From positions 248,001 through 312,000 of the forward strand of contig NZ_JAAXCY010000001.1 of the NCBI RefSeq assembly GCF_014230465.1: DNA of 64,000 nucleotides, given 5' to 3'. The stretch is from Pseudomonas cremoris. Its GTDB lineage: Bacteria > Pseudomonadota > Gammaproteobacteria > Pseudomonadales > Pseudomonadaceae. The notes beneath the pieces are model-generated. The model did not search any database and was not told the DNA's origin. It was given only the letters and a program-made list of their open reading frames with translations. Of this stretch, positions 22,729-32,362 are shown one piece after another; positions within the stretch are counted from its first letter, which is position 1; each line of letters starts with the position of its first letter. The position numbers were made by a program, and so were the translations under genes.

Positions 22729-23859
22729 ATGATCATCTCGTCTGCCTCCGACTACCGCGCAGCCGCCAAGCGCAAGCTGCCGCGCTTCCTGTTCGACTAC
22801 ATCGACGGCGGTGCCTACGCCGAACACACGATGCGTGCGAACAGTTCGGACCTGGCCGAGATCAGCCTGCGCCAGCGCATCCTGCGCAATGTCGAAAACC
22901 TGAGCCTCAAGACCACGCTGTTCGGCCAGGAATTGGACATGCCAGTGATCCTCAGCCCCGTGGGCCTGACCGGCATGTATGCGCGACGCGGTGAAGTACA
23001 GGCGGCAAAGGCAGCGGCGAACAAGGGCATTCCGTTCTGCCTGTCGACGGTGTCGGTGTGCCCGATTGAAGAAGTCGCGTCGCAAAGTGCGCAGGCGATC
23101 TGGTTCCAGCTCTACGTGCTCAAGGACCGTGGTTTCATGCGCAATGCGCTGGAGCGCGCCCAGGCTGCCGGCGTCACCACGCTGGTCTTTACCGTAGACA
23201 TGCCGACGCCCGGCGCACGCTACCGTGACGCGCACTCGGGCATGTCCGGACCATTCGCGGCACAGCGGCGCATGCTGCAAGCCGTCACCAAGCCGCAATG
23301 GGCCTTCGACGTCGGCCTGATGGGCCGCCCCCACGACCTGGGCAATATCTCCAAGTACCTGGGCAAACCGACTCACCTGGAAGACTACATCGGTTGGCTG
23401 GCAAACAATTTCGACGCGTCGATCAGTTGGAAAGACCTGGAGTGGATCCGTGACTTCTGGAAAGGCCCGATGATCATCAAGGGCATCCTCGACCCTCAGG
23501 ATGCCAAGGACGCCGTGAGTTTCGGTGCCGACGGCATTGTGGTGTCCAACCACGGCGGCCGTCAGTTGGACGGCGTGTTGTCTACTGCCAAGGCCTTGCC
23601 GGCGATTGCCGAAGCCGTGGGCGATGACCTCACGGTGCTGGTGGACTCCGGCATCCGCTCCGGGCTTGACGTGGTGCGCATGCTCGCCCTGGGCGCCAAG
23701 GCCTGCCTATTGGGACGCGCTACCGCCTACGCGCTGGCCGCCGATGGCCAGCACGGTGTGGAAAACCTGCTGGACATCTTTGCCAAGGAAATGCGCGTGG
23801 CCATGACCCTGACCGGCGTGACTTCGATCGAACAGATCGACCGCTCTACCCTGGTCTAA
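22729..23859 (+). CDS. lldD: FMN-dependent L-lactate dehydrogenase
   Basis: The 376-residue protein belongs to the FMN alpha-hydroxyacid dehydrogenases and feeds electrons from L-lactate to the respiratory chain, giving pyruvate. The catalytic histidine and arginine are in [12 protein letters not shown], and the FMN phosphate site is in [10 protein letters not shown] and L-L-G-R-A. Length matches LldD (about 380). ATG 22729 is used because upstream codons would run into the operator. There is no lactate permease or lldE next to it. It converges on the CoA-transferase gene with a 4-bp overlap. Other short-chain 2-hydroxy acids (mandelate, glycolate) are possible substrates of this family. Confidence 0.9.
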   Translation: MIISSASDYRAAAKRKLPRFLFDYIDGGAYAEHTMRANSSDLAEISLRQRILRNVENLSLKTTLFGQELDMPVILSPVGLTGMYARRGEVQAAKAAANKGIPFCLSTVSVCPIEEVASQSAQAIWFQLYVLKDRGFMRNALERAQAAGVTTLVFTVDMPTPGARYRDAHSGMSGPFAAQRRMLQAVTKPQWAFDVGLMGRPHDLGNISKYLGKPTHLEDYIGWLANNFDASISWKDLEWIRDFWKGPMIIKGILDPQDAKDAVSFGADGIVVSNHGGRQLDGVLSTAKALPAIAEAVGDDLTVLVDSGIRSGLDVVRMLALGAKACLLGRATAYALAADGQHGVENLLDIFAKEMRVAMTLTGVTSIEQIDRSTLV

Positions 23860-25088
23860 GCCTTCTGTTCGACGATACCGCGCACCTTGAGTTGGGCCAG
23901 TTGCTCCGCTGACAGGCCCAACCGCTGCCCAAGGATATCGTCGGTGTGCTGCCCCAGCATCGGCGCCGGGCGCACGTACTCCACGGGTGTGCCGGACATC
24001 TTGATCGGGCTGCCGACCATGGCGAAATCCGGGTTCTGTGGATGTGGGATGTTCACCATCAGGTTGCGCGCAATCACCTGGGGTTCTTCCAACGATTGGG
24101 CGATGGAGTTGATCGCCCCCACTGGCACTTTCGACGCATGAATACATGCCACCCACTCATCCGCACTGCGGCCGAGGAAGTGCGCCGAGAGCAGCGCAAC
24201 GATCTCTTCACGGTGGGCCACACGGTCGGCATTCCTCCGGAAGCGTGGATCATCCGGCAAATGCGGCAGCCCGATACTCTGGCACAGGGCAACAAACTGG
24301 CTGTCGTTGCCGCAGGCGATGATGAAGTCACGGTCGGCGGCGCGGAACACCTGGTACGGCACGATGTTGGCGTGGGCATTGCCATAGCGCTGCGGCACCT
24401 TGCCCGAGGCCAAGTAGTTCATGCTCTGGTTGGCCAACGTGGCGACCTGCACATCCAGCAGCGCCATATCGATGTATTGGCCCACGCCGGTGCGCTCACG
24501 GCTGAGCAAAGCGGCCTGGATCGCCACCGTGGAATACAGGCCGGTCATGAGGTCGGAAAATGCCACGCCGACTTTTTGCGGGCCACCACCCGGCAAGTCA
24601 TCGCGCTCGCCAGTGATGCTCATCAAGCCGCCAATACCTTGGATGATGAAGTCGTAGCCCGGCTCTTCGGCACGCGGGCCGGTCTGGCCAAAACCGGTGA
24701 TGGAGCAATACACCAGGCGCGGGTTGATCTCGGCCAGGGTCGCGTAGTCCAGGCCGTAACGTGCCAGGGAGCCGGCCTTGTAGTTCTCGATCAACACATC
24801 GGAGCTCGCCGCCAGCGCGCGCACCAACGCCTGCCCTTCGGGAGTAGCCATGTCGATGGCCACGGATAATTTGCCGCGATTGGTGGACTGGTAATACGAG
24901 GCCTCGCCGGACGACTCGCCACTGTCGGTCTTCATCCAGGGCGGCCCCCAGCCACGGGTGTCGTCACCGCTGGTTGGACGTTCGATCTTGATCACTTCCG
25001 CACCCAGGTCGGCCAACACTTGCCCACACCAGGGGCCGGCCAGCACACGGCTTAAATCCAATACCCGCAAACCTGTCAAAGCACCCAT
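23856..25088 (-). CDS. Class III CoA-transferase (CaiB/BaiF family)
   Basis: The 410-residue protein has the family N-terminus [17 protein letters not shown] and a catalytic aspartate in [10 protein letters not shown]. It should activate the imported acid using the pathway's own CoA thioester as donor. It is the third gene of a minus-strand operon with the 3-hydroxyacyl-CoA dehydrogenase (26 bp upstream) and the hydratase. The promoter is expected in the region shared with the IclR gene. The acid is unknown; close relatives serve dicarboxylates such as succinate, glutarate, adipate or itaconate. Confidence 0.9.
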   Translation of the reverse strand: MGALTGLRVLDLSRVLAGPWCGQVLADLGAEVIKIERPTSGDDTRGWGPPWMKTDSGESSGEASYYQSTNRGKLSVAIDMATPEGQALVRALAASSDVLIENYKAGSLARYGLDYATLAEINPRLVYCSITGFGQTGPRAEEPGYDFIIQGIGGLMSITGERDDLPGGGPQKVGVAFSDLMTGLYSTVAIQAALLSRERTGVGQYIDMALLDVQVATLANQSMNYLASGKVPQRYGNAHANIVPYQVFRAADRDFIIACGNDSQFVALCQSIGLPHLPDDPRFRRNADRVAHREEIVALLSAHFLGRSADEWVACIHASKVPVGAINSIAQSLEEPQVIARNLMVNIPHPQNPDFAMVGSPIKMSGTPVEYVRPAPMLGQHTDDILGQRLGLSAEQLAQLKVRGIVEQKA

Positions 25089-25114
25089 TGTTCTTATCCT
25101 GTGAGGTGGTGAAA

Positions 25115-26644
25115 TCAGCCGATTGCCGGCTCTTCATGGCGCAGGGAAACCCCCAGCATCGCCCGCCGCCGCAGCCAAGGGCTGGGGCGGTAGCGCGGGT
25201 CATGGGTCAGTTCGCTCATGCGCTGCAAAATCGTAAGGATGCGCCGCGGCCCTAGGGCATCGCCCCAGGCCAACGGACCGTGTGGGTAGCCCAGGCCCAA
25301 GTGCACCGCTTGGTCGATATCGTCGACGCTGGCGATGCGTTGCTGGGCGATATCGCAGGCCAGGTTGACCACCATCGCCAAAGTTCGCTGGGCGACGAAA
25401 CCGACGCTGTCGCCGATCACCGTTACCCCCACTCCGTCCGCTCCCAGCAAGGCATGAGCGGCATCGCGCATGGCGGGTGATGTGAGGGGGTTTTGCATCA
25501 GCGTGCGATGGCGCGACAGGTCGGTCAGCAGGTCGATGCACAGCGTGCGCGCCGGGTCGGTGTCGAAACGCACGCAGGCGCTGGTGGCATCACGGCCGTA
25601 TGGCGCCAGCAGGCACAACGCCTCGGACGAAGGTTGCGCCGTGCTTTCCAGATGGGCACCGAGGTCTATCACCAGGCGACTTAGGCGCTCGTAATCTTCA
25701 CTGTTTTCGGTGGCGATCCAGACCGGTGGCCTGGCGTGAACCGAAGGCACTGGCTGCGGCTGCGGGCCATTGATGACCTGGCCATTTTCATATTGATAGA
25801 AACCGTGGCCGGTCTTGCGCCCGAAGCGCCCACCCAGCAGCATCTGCCGGGTCAGGGGCGACGGCTTATAGCGCGGTTCCTGGTAGAACTGGTTGTAGAT
25901 CGACTCCATCACCGGGTGCGAGACGTCCAGACCGGTGAGGTCCAACAGCTCCAGCGGCCCCATGCGGAAACCGGCGCCGTCGCGCAAAATGCGATCGATA
26001 TCGCCACGTTCGGCGATGCCTTCATCGAGCATCTTCAGGGCTTCGGTACCGTAGGCACGCCCGGCGTGGTTAACGATGAACCCCGGCGTATCCTTGGCGC
26101 GCACGCCGCGATGGCCGGTGTGCGCGACGAACGCCAGCAGTGCATTGCCGACTGCTGGCGCGGTGGCCAGGCCGTCGATCACCTCCACTACGCGCATCAG
26201 CGGCACAGGGTTGAAAAAGTGCAGCCCGGCTACCCGCTCAGGACGCTGGCAACCGCTGGCGATGGCCGTGACGGAAAGCGAAGACGTGTTGGTGGCGAGG
26301 ATGCAGGTCGGGCTGACGACGGCCTCAAGTTGTTGCAACAGGCCGCGCTTGGCGTCGAGGTTTTCGACGATGGCTTCGACCACCAGGTCGCAATCCTTCA
26401 GCGCATTGATCACGTGCGCAACCTGCAGGTTGGCCAACGCAGCGTCCATCGTTGCCTGGCTGATCTTGCCCTTGCTCACCAGCTTGGCGAACGTGACGGC
26501 AAGGCCCTCACGCGCGGTGTGTGCGGCCCCGTCGCGGGCATCGAACAGGCGCACCACCACGCCTGCCTGTGCCGCGATTTGCGCGATACCGGCGCCCATG
26601 ACACCGGTGCCCACCAGGCCCAAGGTATTAATGGGATCGGTCAT
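25115..26644 (-). CDS. NAD-dependent 3-hydroxyacyl-CoA dehydrogenase, PaaH/PaaC-like
   Basis: The 509-residue protein has the N-terminal Rossmann domain G-L-V-G-T-G-V-M-G-A-G-I, the catalytic histidine in L-H-F-F-N-P-V-P-L, and two C-terminal 3HCDH helical domains (about 190-290 and 410-500), the double-C architecture of PaaH-type enzymes rather than the ~280-residue FadB2 type. It oxidises the 3-hydroxyacyl-CoA made by the adjacent hydratase. The 2-bp gap to that hydratase implies tight coupling. PaaH-type enzymes often act on 3-hydroxydicarboxyl-CoA such as 3-hydroxyadipyl-CoA, which supports, but does not prove, a dicarboxylate substrate for the cluster. No thiolase is in the cluster. Confidence 0.9.
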   Translation of the reverse strand: MTDPINTLGLVGTGVMGAGIAQIAAQAGVVVRLFDARDGAAHTAREGLAVTFAKLVSKGKISQATMDAALANLQVAHVINALKDCDLVVEAIVENLDAKRGLLQQLEAVVSPTCILATNTSSLSVTAIASGCQRPERVAGLHFFNPVPLMRVVEVIDGLATAPAVGNALLAFVAHTGHRGVRAKDTPGFIVNHAGRAYGTEALKMLDEGIAERGDIDRILRDGAGFRMGPLELLDLTGLDVSHPVMESIYNQFYQEPRYKPSPLTRQMLLGGRFGRKTGHGFYQYENGQVINGPQPQPVPSVHARPPVWIATENSEDYERLSRLVIDLGAHLESTAQPSSEALCLLAPYGRDATSACVRFDTDPARTLCIDLLTDLSRHRTLMQNPLTSPAMRDAAHALLGADGVGVTVIGDSVGFVAQRTLAMVVNLACDIAQQRIASVDDIDQAVHLGLGYPHGPLAWGDALGPRRILTILQRMSELTHDPRYRPSPWLRRRAMLGVSLRHEEPAIG

Positions 26645-26646
26645 GC

Positions 26647-27432
26647 TTATTCCCCCCGGTATTCAGGCGTGCGCTTCTCGAAGAAAGCGGCAGCGCCCTC
26701 CTTCTGGTCCTTGGAATCGAACAGCAATTGGAACGCCTTGCGCTCCAGTACCAGCGCGCTTTCCAGCGGCAGGTCGGCGCCGGCCAGCATCACTTCCTTG
26801 ATCTGCTCCACGGCCAACGGCGGCAGCGCGGCGATCTGCGCGGCCAGTTCCAGGGCACGAGGCAGTGTGCGGTCATCGCTGACGACTTCGCTGAGCATGC
26901 CCATGGCCAGCGCCTCCGGTGCCGTGACCATGCAACCGGTCAGCGCAATGCGCATCGCCTGGAATTTGCCCACCGCACGAATCAAGCGTTGCGTACCGCC
27001 CGCGCCCGGCATCAAGCCCAGCTTCACTTCCGGCTGGGCAAACCGTGCCGACTCGCCGGCCACAATCAGGTCGCAATGCATCGCCAACTCGCAGCCACCG
27101 CCCAAGGCAAATCCGTTGACCGCCGCAATCACCGGCTTGGGGCAACGGCTGATGGCCTCCCACAGGTATTCGGTGTGGCGCCGGTACATATCGATTGCAC
27201 CGGCATGGGCGAACTCCTTGATGTCCGCTCCGGCCACAAAGCACTGCTCGCCACCGGTCAGCACGATAGCGCGCACATCCCGGCGCTTGGCCAATGCACG
27301 GAAGTGTTCGGCCAGTGCCTCACGCACCTGGGCGTTGAGGGCGTTTTTCACCTCAGGACGGTGGATACGTACTACCGCCACACCATTGTCCTGAACGTCG
27401 AGGGTCACCACGGATGGGTCTGCGCTGGTCAC
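26647..27432 (-). CDS. Enoyl-CoA hydratase, PaaF-like
   Basis: The 261-residue crotonase has both catalytic glutamates (G-G-G-C-E-L-A and Q-P-E-V-K-L-G) and the oxyanion segment C-F-V-A-G-A-D. The end P-E-Y-R-G-E resembles the PaaF/EchA consensus tail. It is the first gene of the minus-strand operon, 45 bp from the left IclR palindrome. It hydrates a 2,3-enoyl-CoA produced by the acyl-CoA dehydrogenase encoded on the other arm of the cluster. Confidence 0.92.
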   Translation of the reverse strand: MTSADPSVVTLDVQDNGVAVVRIHRPEVKNALNAQVREALAEHFRALAKRRDVRAIVLTGGEQCFVAGADIKEFAHAGAIDMYRRHTEYLWEAISRCPKPVIAAVNGFALGGGCELAMHCDLIVAGESARFAQPEVKLGLMPGAGGTQRLIRAVGKFQAMRIALTGCMVTAPEALAMGMLSEVVSDDRTLPRALELAAQIAALPPLAVEQIKEVMLAGADLPLESALVLERKAFQLLFDSKDQKEGAAAFFEKRTPEYRGE

Positions 27433-27476
27433 ATGCTCTCCTACTGCAATGTTCTTGTTAGTTGGGTTGTTACTTG

Positions 27477-27491
27477 TTTCGCTGTGCGAAA
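27477..27491. promoter_or_regulatory. IclR-type palindrome, left site
   Basis: TTTCGC-TGT-GCGAAA is a perfect 6-bp inverted repeat around TGT, of the TTCCGC/GCGGAA kind used by IclR proteins. It lies 45 bp upstream of the hydratase start at 27432. A second copy is at 27637-27651. Confidence 0.7.
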
Positions 27492-27636
27492 TAACATTCC
27501 GTATTTACCCATGATCATAAGTACCGACCTGGCAGGTGTAAACGTAAAAACCCAATCTCTTACGAAAACAGCTGCTAAACCGCTGTTTTATTGGGAGTTA
27601 TCCAACAATAAAATCAACTCTCAAAAAGTTGCTTAG

Positions 27637-27651
27637 TTTCGCTGTGCGGAA
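27637..27651. promoter_or_regulatory. IclR-type palindrome, right site
   Basis: TTTCGC-TGT-GCGGAA repeats the left site with one substitution, 160 bp away, 44 bp upstream of the IclR ATG. One site per divergent promoter suggests joint control and possibly looping. Confidence 0.7.
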
Positions 27652-27694
27652 TATGATTTTGTTTTGTTGATTTTATAAAAAAATGAGGATTAAC

Positions 27695-28552
27695 ATGCGC
27701 CGTCGAAACCCGGACCCGGACAGCACCGAAGTCCCTGCAGGCAACAACGCCTTCGAGCATTTGTTGATTGACCCGATGAACAGCGATGAGGAGGAAGACA
27801 AAGACCGCCAGTTCGTCACCGCCCTGGCACGCGGCTTGGAATTGCTGCGCTGCTTCACGCCGAGCGAGAGCGTACTGGGCAACCAGGACTTGGCGCGCAA
27901 GACCGGGCTGCCGAAGCCGACGATCACCCGCATGACCCACACGCTGACACGCCTGGGTTACCTCAAGCACCTGCCGCAATCGGGCCGGTATCAGTTGGAT
28001 GTTGGGGTGATGGCCTTCGGTTACGCGATGTTGTCGAACCTGTCGGTGCGCGCCGTGGCCCATCCGTTGATGGAGACCATGGCCAAGTACGCCCAGGCGG
28101 CCGTTGCGATGGCCACCCGGGACCGGCTGGACGCGGTGTACCTGGACGTGGTCCAGGGCGAAGCGAACATGACCATGCGCCGCCAGGTGGGTACGCGCTT
28201 GCCGTTGCACCTGAGTTCAGCAGGCCGCGCCTGCCTGGCAGCGATGCCGGAAAACGAGCGGGAGTTCATCCTCGACCACATCCGCCAGCGTCATCTGGAG
28301 GACTGGCCGACCATCCGTAAGGGGCTCGAACGCGCCTTCCGGGACTACACCGACTTCGGCTATTGCATGTCGATCGGTGAGTGGCACCGCGATGTCAATG
28401 CCATCGCCGTACCGCTGCTGCATGCCCAACACGGCTTGCTGGCGTTCAACTGTGGCGGACCGAGTTTCCACCTCTCGCGGGAGAAACTCGAAGACGACAT
28501 CGGACCTCGCCTCAAGCACATGGTGAACAATATCGAGGCCGCCGCCCGCTAG
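27695..28552 (+). CDS. IclR-family transcriptional regulator
   Basis: The 285-residue protein has an N-terminal winged helix (D-L-A-R-K-T-G-L-P-K-P-T-I-T-R-M about residues 68-83) after an unusually long leader of about 45 residues rich in charge, then an IclR effector domain. IclR proteins sense acids or CoA esters and activate or repress degradation operons. ATG 27695 is preferred, with GAGG 6 nt upstream; ATG 27683 is also open. Two near-identical palindromes in the divergent region are the likely targets. It sits at the hinge of the cluster, with the CoA-transferase/dehydrogenase/hydratase arm to the left and the acyl-CoA dehydrogenase/MFS arm to the right. Confidence 0.92.
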   Translation: MRRRNPDPDSTEVPAGNNAFEHLLIDPMNSDEEEDKDRQFVTALARGLELLRCFTPSESVLGNQDLARKTGLPKPTITRMTHTLTRLGYLKHLPQSGRYQLDVGVMAFGYAMLSNLSVRAVAHPLMETMAKYAQAAVAMATRDRLDAVYLDVVQGEANMTMRRQVGTRLPLHLSSAGRACLAAMPENEREFILDHIRQRHLEDWPTIRKGLERAFRDYTDFGYCMSIGEWHRDVNAIAVPLLHAQHGLLAFNCGGPSFHLSREKLEDDIGPRLKHMVNNIEAAAR

Positions 28553-28621
28553 CAGGACAGGTGCATGGCCTCGGCAGATTGACGATAACAGGCCCGATGA
28601 ACGGGCCGCTGAGGAATGCAC

Positions 28622-29776
28622 ATGATCCGAGACGCACAAACGCTTCATATCCTGGTGGACGCCATTGCGCAGTTCGTCGACGAAGCGCTGATTCCCCGGG
28701 AAAACGAAGTCGCCGAGACCGATGAAATCCCGGCGGACATCGTCAGCCAATTCCAGGACATGGGCCTGTTCGGCCTGACCATTCCCGAAGCCTACGGCGG
28801 CCTGGGCCTGACCATGGAAGAAGAGGTGACCATCGCCTTTGAACTGGGGCGCACCTCCCCCGCCTTCCGCTCCTACTTCGGCACCAACAATGGCATCGGC
28901 TCCATCGGCATCCTGCTGGACGGTACCGATGCGCAGAAGGAACACTACCTGCCATTGCTGGCCAGCGGCGAATTGCTCAGCTCGTTCTGCCTCACCGAAC
29001 CGGACTCCGGCTCCGACGCCGCCTCGCTGAAAACCACCGCCATGCGCGATGGCGACCACTACGTGATCAACGGCACCAAGCGCTTTATCACCAACGCCCC
29101 TCACGCCGGAATTTTCACCGTGATGGCGCGCACCGACCCGGCGATCCGCGGTTCGGGCGGTATCAGCGCATTTATCGTCGAACGTGACACGCCAGGCCTG
29201 TCCCTGGGCAAGCGTGACCACAAGATGGGCCAGCAAGGTGCGCATACCAGCGACGTGATCTTCGACAACGTGCGCGTGCCCGCTGGCCAGTTGATCGGTG
29301 GCGTGGAAGGCGTGGGGTTCAAGACCGCGATGAAGGTGCTCGACAAGGGCCGCCTGCATATCGCCGCCGTCAGTGTCGGCGCTGCCGAGCGCATGCTGAA
29401 CGACGCTCTGCACTACGCCATCGACCGCAAGCAATTCGGCCAACCGATTGCTGAATTCCAATTGATCCAGGCCATGCTCGCCGACAGCAAGGCCGAGATC
29501 TACGCCGCGCGCTGCATGGTGCTGGACGCTGCGCGCAAGCGTGACGAGGGCCAGGACATTGGCACCGAAGCCTCGTGCTCGAAGATGTTCGCCACCGAGA
29601 TGTGCGGCCGGGTCGCCGACCGTTGTGTGCAGATCCATGGCGGCGCCGGCTATATCAGCGAGTACGCCATCGAACGTTTCTACCGGGATGTGCGCCTGTT
29701 CCGCCTGTATGAAGGCACCACGCAAATCCAGCAGTTGGTGATTGCCCGCAACATGATTCGCGCGGCGCAACGCTAG
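28622..29776 (+). CDS. Acyl-CoA dehydrogenase
   Basis: The 384-residue flavoprotein oxidises an acyl-CoA to the 2,3-enoyl-CoA, passing electrons to ETF. It has the FAD/substrate segment S-F-C-L-T-E-P-D-S-G-S-D-A-A, the FAD-binding R-K-Q-F-G-Q-P-I and the C-terminal glutamate base in L-Y-E-G-T-T-Q-I-Q. GAGG 7 nt upstream supports ATG 28622; ATG 28616 is too close to it. It follows the IclR gene by 69 bp and precedes the MFS gene. It supplies the first beta-oxidation step that the left arm of the cluster continues. Confidence 0.92.
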   Translation: MIRDAQTLHILVDAIAQFVDEALIPRENEVAETDEIPADIVSQFQDMGLFGLTIPEAYGGLGLTMEEEVTIAFELGRTSPAFRSYFGTNNGIGSIGILLDGTDAQKEHYLPLLASGELLSSFCLTEPDSGSDAASLKTTAMRDGDHYVINGTKRFITNAPHAGIFTVMARTDPAIRGSGGISAFIVERDTPGLSLGKRDHKMGQQGAHTSDVIFDNVRVPAGQLIGGVEGVGFKTAMKVLDKGRLHIAAVSVGAAERMLNDALHYAIDRKQFGQPIAEFQLIQAMLADSKAEIYAARCMVLDAARKRDEGQDIGTEASCSKMFATEMCGRVADRCVQIHGGAGYISEYAIERFYRDVRLFRLYEGTTQIQQLVIARNMIRAAQR

Positions 29777-29831
29777 GCCTTACCGCTCCACCCATACCCA
29801 ATGCCCTAACAACTACAAGCAAGGTATCGCT

Positions 29832-31106
29832 ATGGAAGTCGCCGCATCGGCGGGCGCGTTGTCGCCTGCAAAAAGCAAACTGTGGATTATCGTGTTCATC
29901 TTCTGCTTCCTCGGCCTGTTGATCGATGGCGCAGACCTGATGCTGCTGTCCTACAGCCTCAGCAGCCTCAAGGCCGAGTTCGGCCTGACCAGCGTCGAAG
30001 CCGGCAGCCTCGGCAGCTTTACCCTGGCCGGCATGGCCATCGGCGGCATCTACGGTGGCTGGGCCTGTGACCGTTTCGGCCGGGTAAAAACCGTGGTGTG
30101 GAGCATCGTGCTGTTCTCCGTCGGCACGGCAATCCTGGGCATGACCCACAGCTATTGGCAGTTCGCGAGCACGCGGTTCTTCGCCTCCCTGGGCTTGGGC
30201 GCGCTGTATGTGGCGTGCAATACCCTGATGGCGGAATACGTGCCGACTCGCTACCGCACCACCGTGCTGGGCACCCTGCAGGCCGGTTGGTCGGTGGGTT
30301 ACATCGTTGCCACGTTATTGGCCGGCTGGATCCTGCCCGAGCACGGCTGGCGCTGGCTGTTCTACGTGGCGATCATCCCGGTGATCCTCGCTGTATTGAT
30401 GCAGCGCCTGGTGCCGGAGCCCCAAGCCTGGATCACCGCCAGAGCCGAGCGCGCCAAGGAGAAAGCCAGCGGCACTCGCAACGCATTGAAGAAAAAGCCC
30501 GACGGCATGTTCAAGCTGATCTTCAGCGACCCGAAGGCCAGCCGCATGTTCTTGCTCTGGGCCCTGACAGCAGGCTTCCTGCAGTTTGGCTACTACGGCG
30601 TGAACAACTGGATGCCGTCGTACCTAGAGAGCGAGCTGGGGATGAACTTCAAGTCGATGACCAGCTACATGGTCGGCACCTACGCGGCGATGATCTTCGG
30701 CAAGATCCTCGCCGGCTTGGCCGCAGACCGACTGGGCCGTCGCGCGGTGTTTGCGTTCGGCGCCCTGGGCACGGCGATCTTCCTGCCGGTGATCGTGTTG
30801 TTCCAGAGCCCGGAGAACATCCTGTGGATGCTGGTGGTATTCGGCTTCCTGTACGGAATTCCCTACGGCGTGAACGCGACCTACATGACCGAAAGCTTCG
30901 AGGCGAAGTTTCGCGGTTCGGCCGTGGGCGGCGCCTACAACATCGGGCGCATTGGTGCGGCAGTGGCGCCGGCGGCGATCGGTTTCCTCGCCTCCCACGG
31001 TTCCATCGGCATGGGTTTCCTGGTGATGGGCGGCGCGTACTTTATCTGCGGCGTAATCCCCGCGTTGTTTATTCGCGATAAACAATTCGACCCGCAAAAA
31101 CAGTAA
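29832..31106 (+). CDS. MFS transporter, aromatic-acid/sugar:H+ symporter type
   Basis: The 424-residue inner-membrane protein has about 12 hydrophobic helices. The loop between helices 2 and 3 carries the MFS motif G-G-W-A-C-D-R-F-G-R, and the second half repeats it as G-L-A-A-D-R-L-G-R-R. The acidic I-D-G-A-D in helix 1 is a mark of the AAHS acid symporters (PcaK/BenK group). It should import the acid that the surrounding CoA-pathway enzymes degrade. It lies in the same transcription direction 55 bp after the acyl-CoA dehydrogenase and ends this cluster. Confidence 0.9.
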   Translation: MEVAASAGALSPAKSKLWIIVFIFCFLGLLIDGADLMLLSYSLSSLKAEFGLTSVEAGSLGSFTLAGMAIGGIYGGWACDRFGRVKTVVWSIVLFSVGTAILGMTHSYWQFASTRFFASLGLGALYVACNTLMAEYVPTRYRTTVLGTLQAGWSVGYIVATLLAGWILPEHGWRWLFYVAIIPVILAVLMQRLVPEPQAWITARAERAKEKASGTRNALKKKPDGMFKLIFSDPKASRMFLLWALTAGFLQFGYYGVNNWMPSYLESELGMNFKSMTSYMVGTYAAMIFGKILAGLAADRLGRRAVFAFGALGTAIFLPVIVLFQSPENILWMLVVFGFLYGIPYGVNATYMTESFEAKFRGSAVGGAYNIGRIGAAVAPAAIGFLASHGSIGMGFLVMGGAYFICGVIPALFIRDKQFDPQKQ

Positions 31107-31413
31107 GCCAGGCCACTACTTGCCAAATAACTGGCGCCATAGTTCAGCGACTGTTTTTAGCGATAAGAGCAGTCGACTGATTTATAAGGAGTTTTATTTA
31201 ATCAGAACGATTTGGCATGAATATCGCTCTAACTTTTCTCAAGCAGGTTAGGCGATGACAAGACGTGCGGCGGTGCCCAGGGGTTATAACCGGTTGCAAA
31301 GCGGTTTAAACTGTTACTCATGTTTTACGGAACTGAAGGAACAGTAAGACGCCTGGCATTTGCCACTTTCATCCAGCCTGTAAGACAGCTAAGTGCTTAG
31401 AGGCCGTTCGCTT
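31107..31413. other. 307-bp intergenic region, little recognised
   Basis: It lies between the MFS gene and the diguanylate cyclase. It is AT-richer than its flanks. A 30-codon open frame at 31255-31347 (MTRRAAVPRGYNR...) has no clear ribosome site and is probably chance. No terminator or confident promoter is seen. Confidence 0.35.
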
Positions 31414-32340
31414 ATGAAAACACCCACCCAGACCAACGCAATTGACTTCGACAGTGCCAAATTGCAACGCCTGGGTTTTGGTCAGCCGTCCCTGCTTCCA
31501 CGTCGCCGTACCACCATTACGCAACTGCGCCAGCAATTGGGCCTGCAACTGCAAACCAGCCTGGAGCCGGAGCGCATCCTCGGGGTGTTCTTCCGGGAGG
31601 TGCAGCGCCTGGTGCCTCTGGACGCCCTGCAATACCGCCACGAAGCCAGCGACCTGCGCCTGGAGTTCGGCCATCGCGGCCACCACTCGGTCAGCTACAG
31701 CCTGAGCCATGAAGGTGAGCACCTGGGTGAGCTGATCTTTCGCCGCAACCAGCGCCTGACAGAAGAGGAACTCGGCCAACTCGAATCCCTGTTGGCGACG
31801 CTGCTATACCCCATGCGCAACGCCCTGCTCTACCGCGCTGCCACCCGCAGCGCCCTGCGCGATCCGTTGACCGAGACCGGCAACCGCGTAGCCATGGACC
31901 AAACCCTGCAACGGGAAATTGACATGGCGCGCCGGCATCTGAACCCGCTGTCCTTGCTGATGCTGGACATCGATCACTTCAAGAACATCAACGACACCCA
32001 CGGCCACGCCGCCGGCGACAGCGTACTGCGCGCCGTTGCCGGGGCGATCAAGGGCCAGTTGCGTAACGTGGATATGGTGTTTCGGTTTGGCGGGGAAGAG
32101 TTCCTGATCCTGCTGTCCAACACCGGTCGCGATGCCGCGGCAATGGTCGGTGAACGCCTGCGCCAGGCAGCACAGGCCCAGGATTATTGGGCGGATGGGA
32201 CGCGGATCGAATTGACGGTAAGCCTGGGCTGTTCAACGCTGCTGGCCGCCGAGTCCGCCGAAAGCCTGTTGCGCCGGGCCGACAACGCGCTGTACGTGGC
32301 CAAGCGCGAAGGCCGCAACCGCTTGGCAATGGCGGGGTAA
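31414..32340 (+). CDS. Diguanylate cyclase (GGDEF domain)
   Basis: The 308-residue protein makes c-di-GMP from two GTP. The C-terminal GGDEF domain (about 145-305) has an intact active motif G-G-E-E-F in F-R-F-G-G-E-E-F-L-I-L and an allosteric I-site R-N-V-D five residues before it, so product inhibition is expected. The N-terminal 140 residues resemble a GAF-like sensory region, with no membrane segment, so the protein is probably cytoplasmic. I use ATG 31414; GTG 31393 is a possible longer start. It is the only gene in its transcript and converges on the TenA-like gene. Confidence 0.9.
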   Translation: MKTPTQTNAIDFDSAKLQRLGFGQPSLLPRRRTTITQLRQQLGLQLQTSLEPERILGVFFREVQRLVPLDALQYRHEASDLRLEFGHRGHHSVSYSLSHEGEHLGELIFRRNQRLTEEELGQLESLLATLLYPMRNALLYRAATRSALRDPLTETGNRVAMDQTLQREIDMARRHLNPLSLLMLDIDHFKNINDTHGHAAGDSVLRAVAGAIKGQLRNVDMVFRFGGEEFLILLSNTGRDAAAMVGERLRQAAQAQDYWADGTRIELTVSLGCSTLLAAESAESLLRRADNALYVAKREGRNRLAMAG

Positions 32341-32362
32341 ATCCCCCGCCACCGCATTCACA

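Noticed and set aside
25736..27394. 552-codon plus-strand open frame opposite the 3-hydroxyacyl-CoA dehydrogenase and hydratase
   Set aside because: Both genes beneath it have clear catalytic motifs, and the antisense protein is low-complexity and has none.
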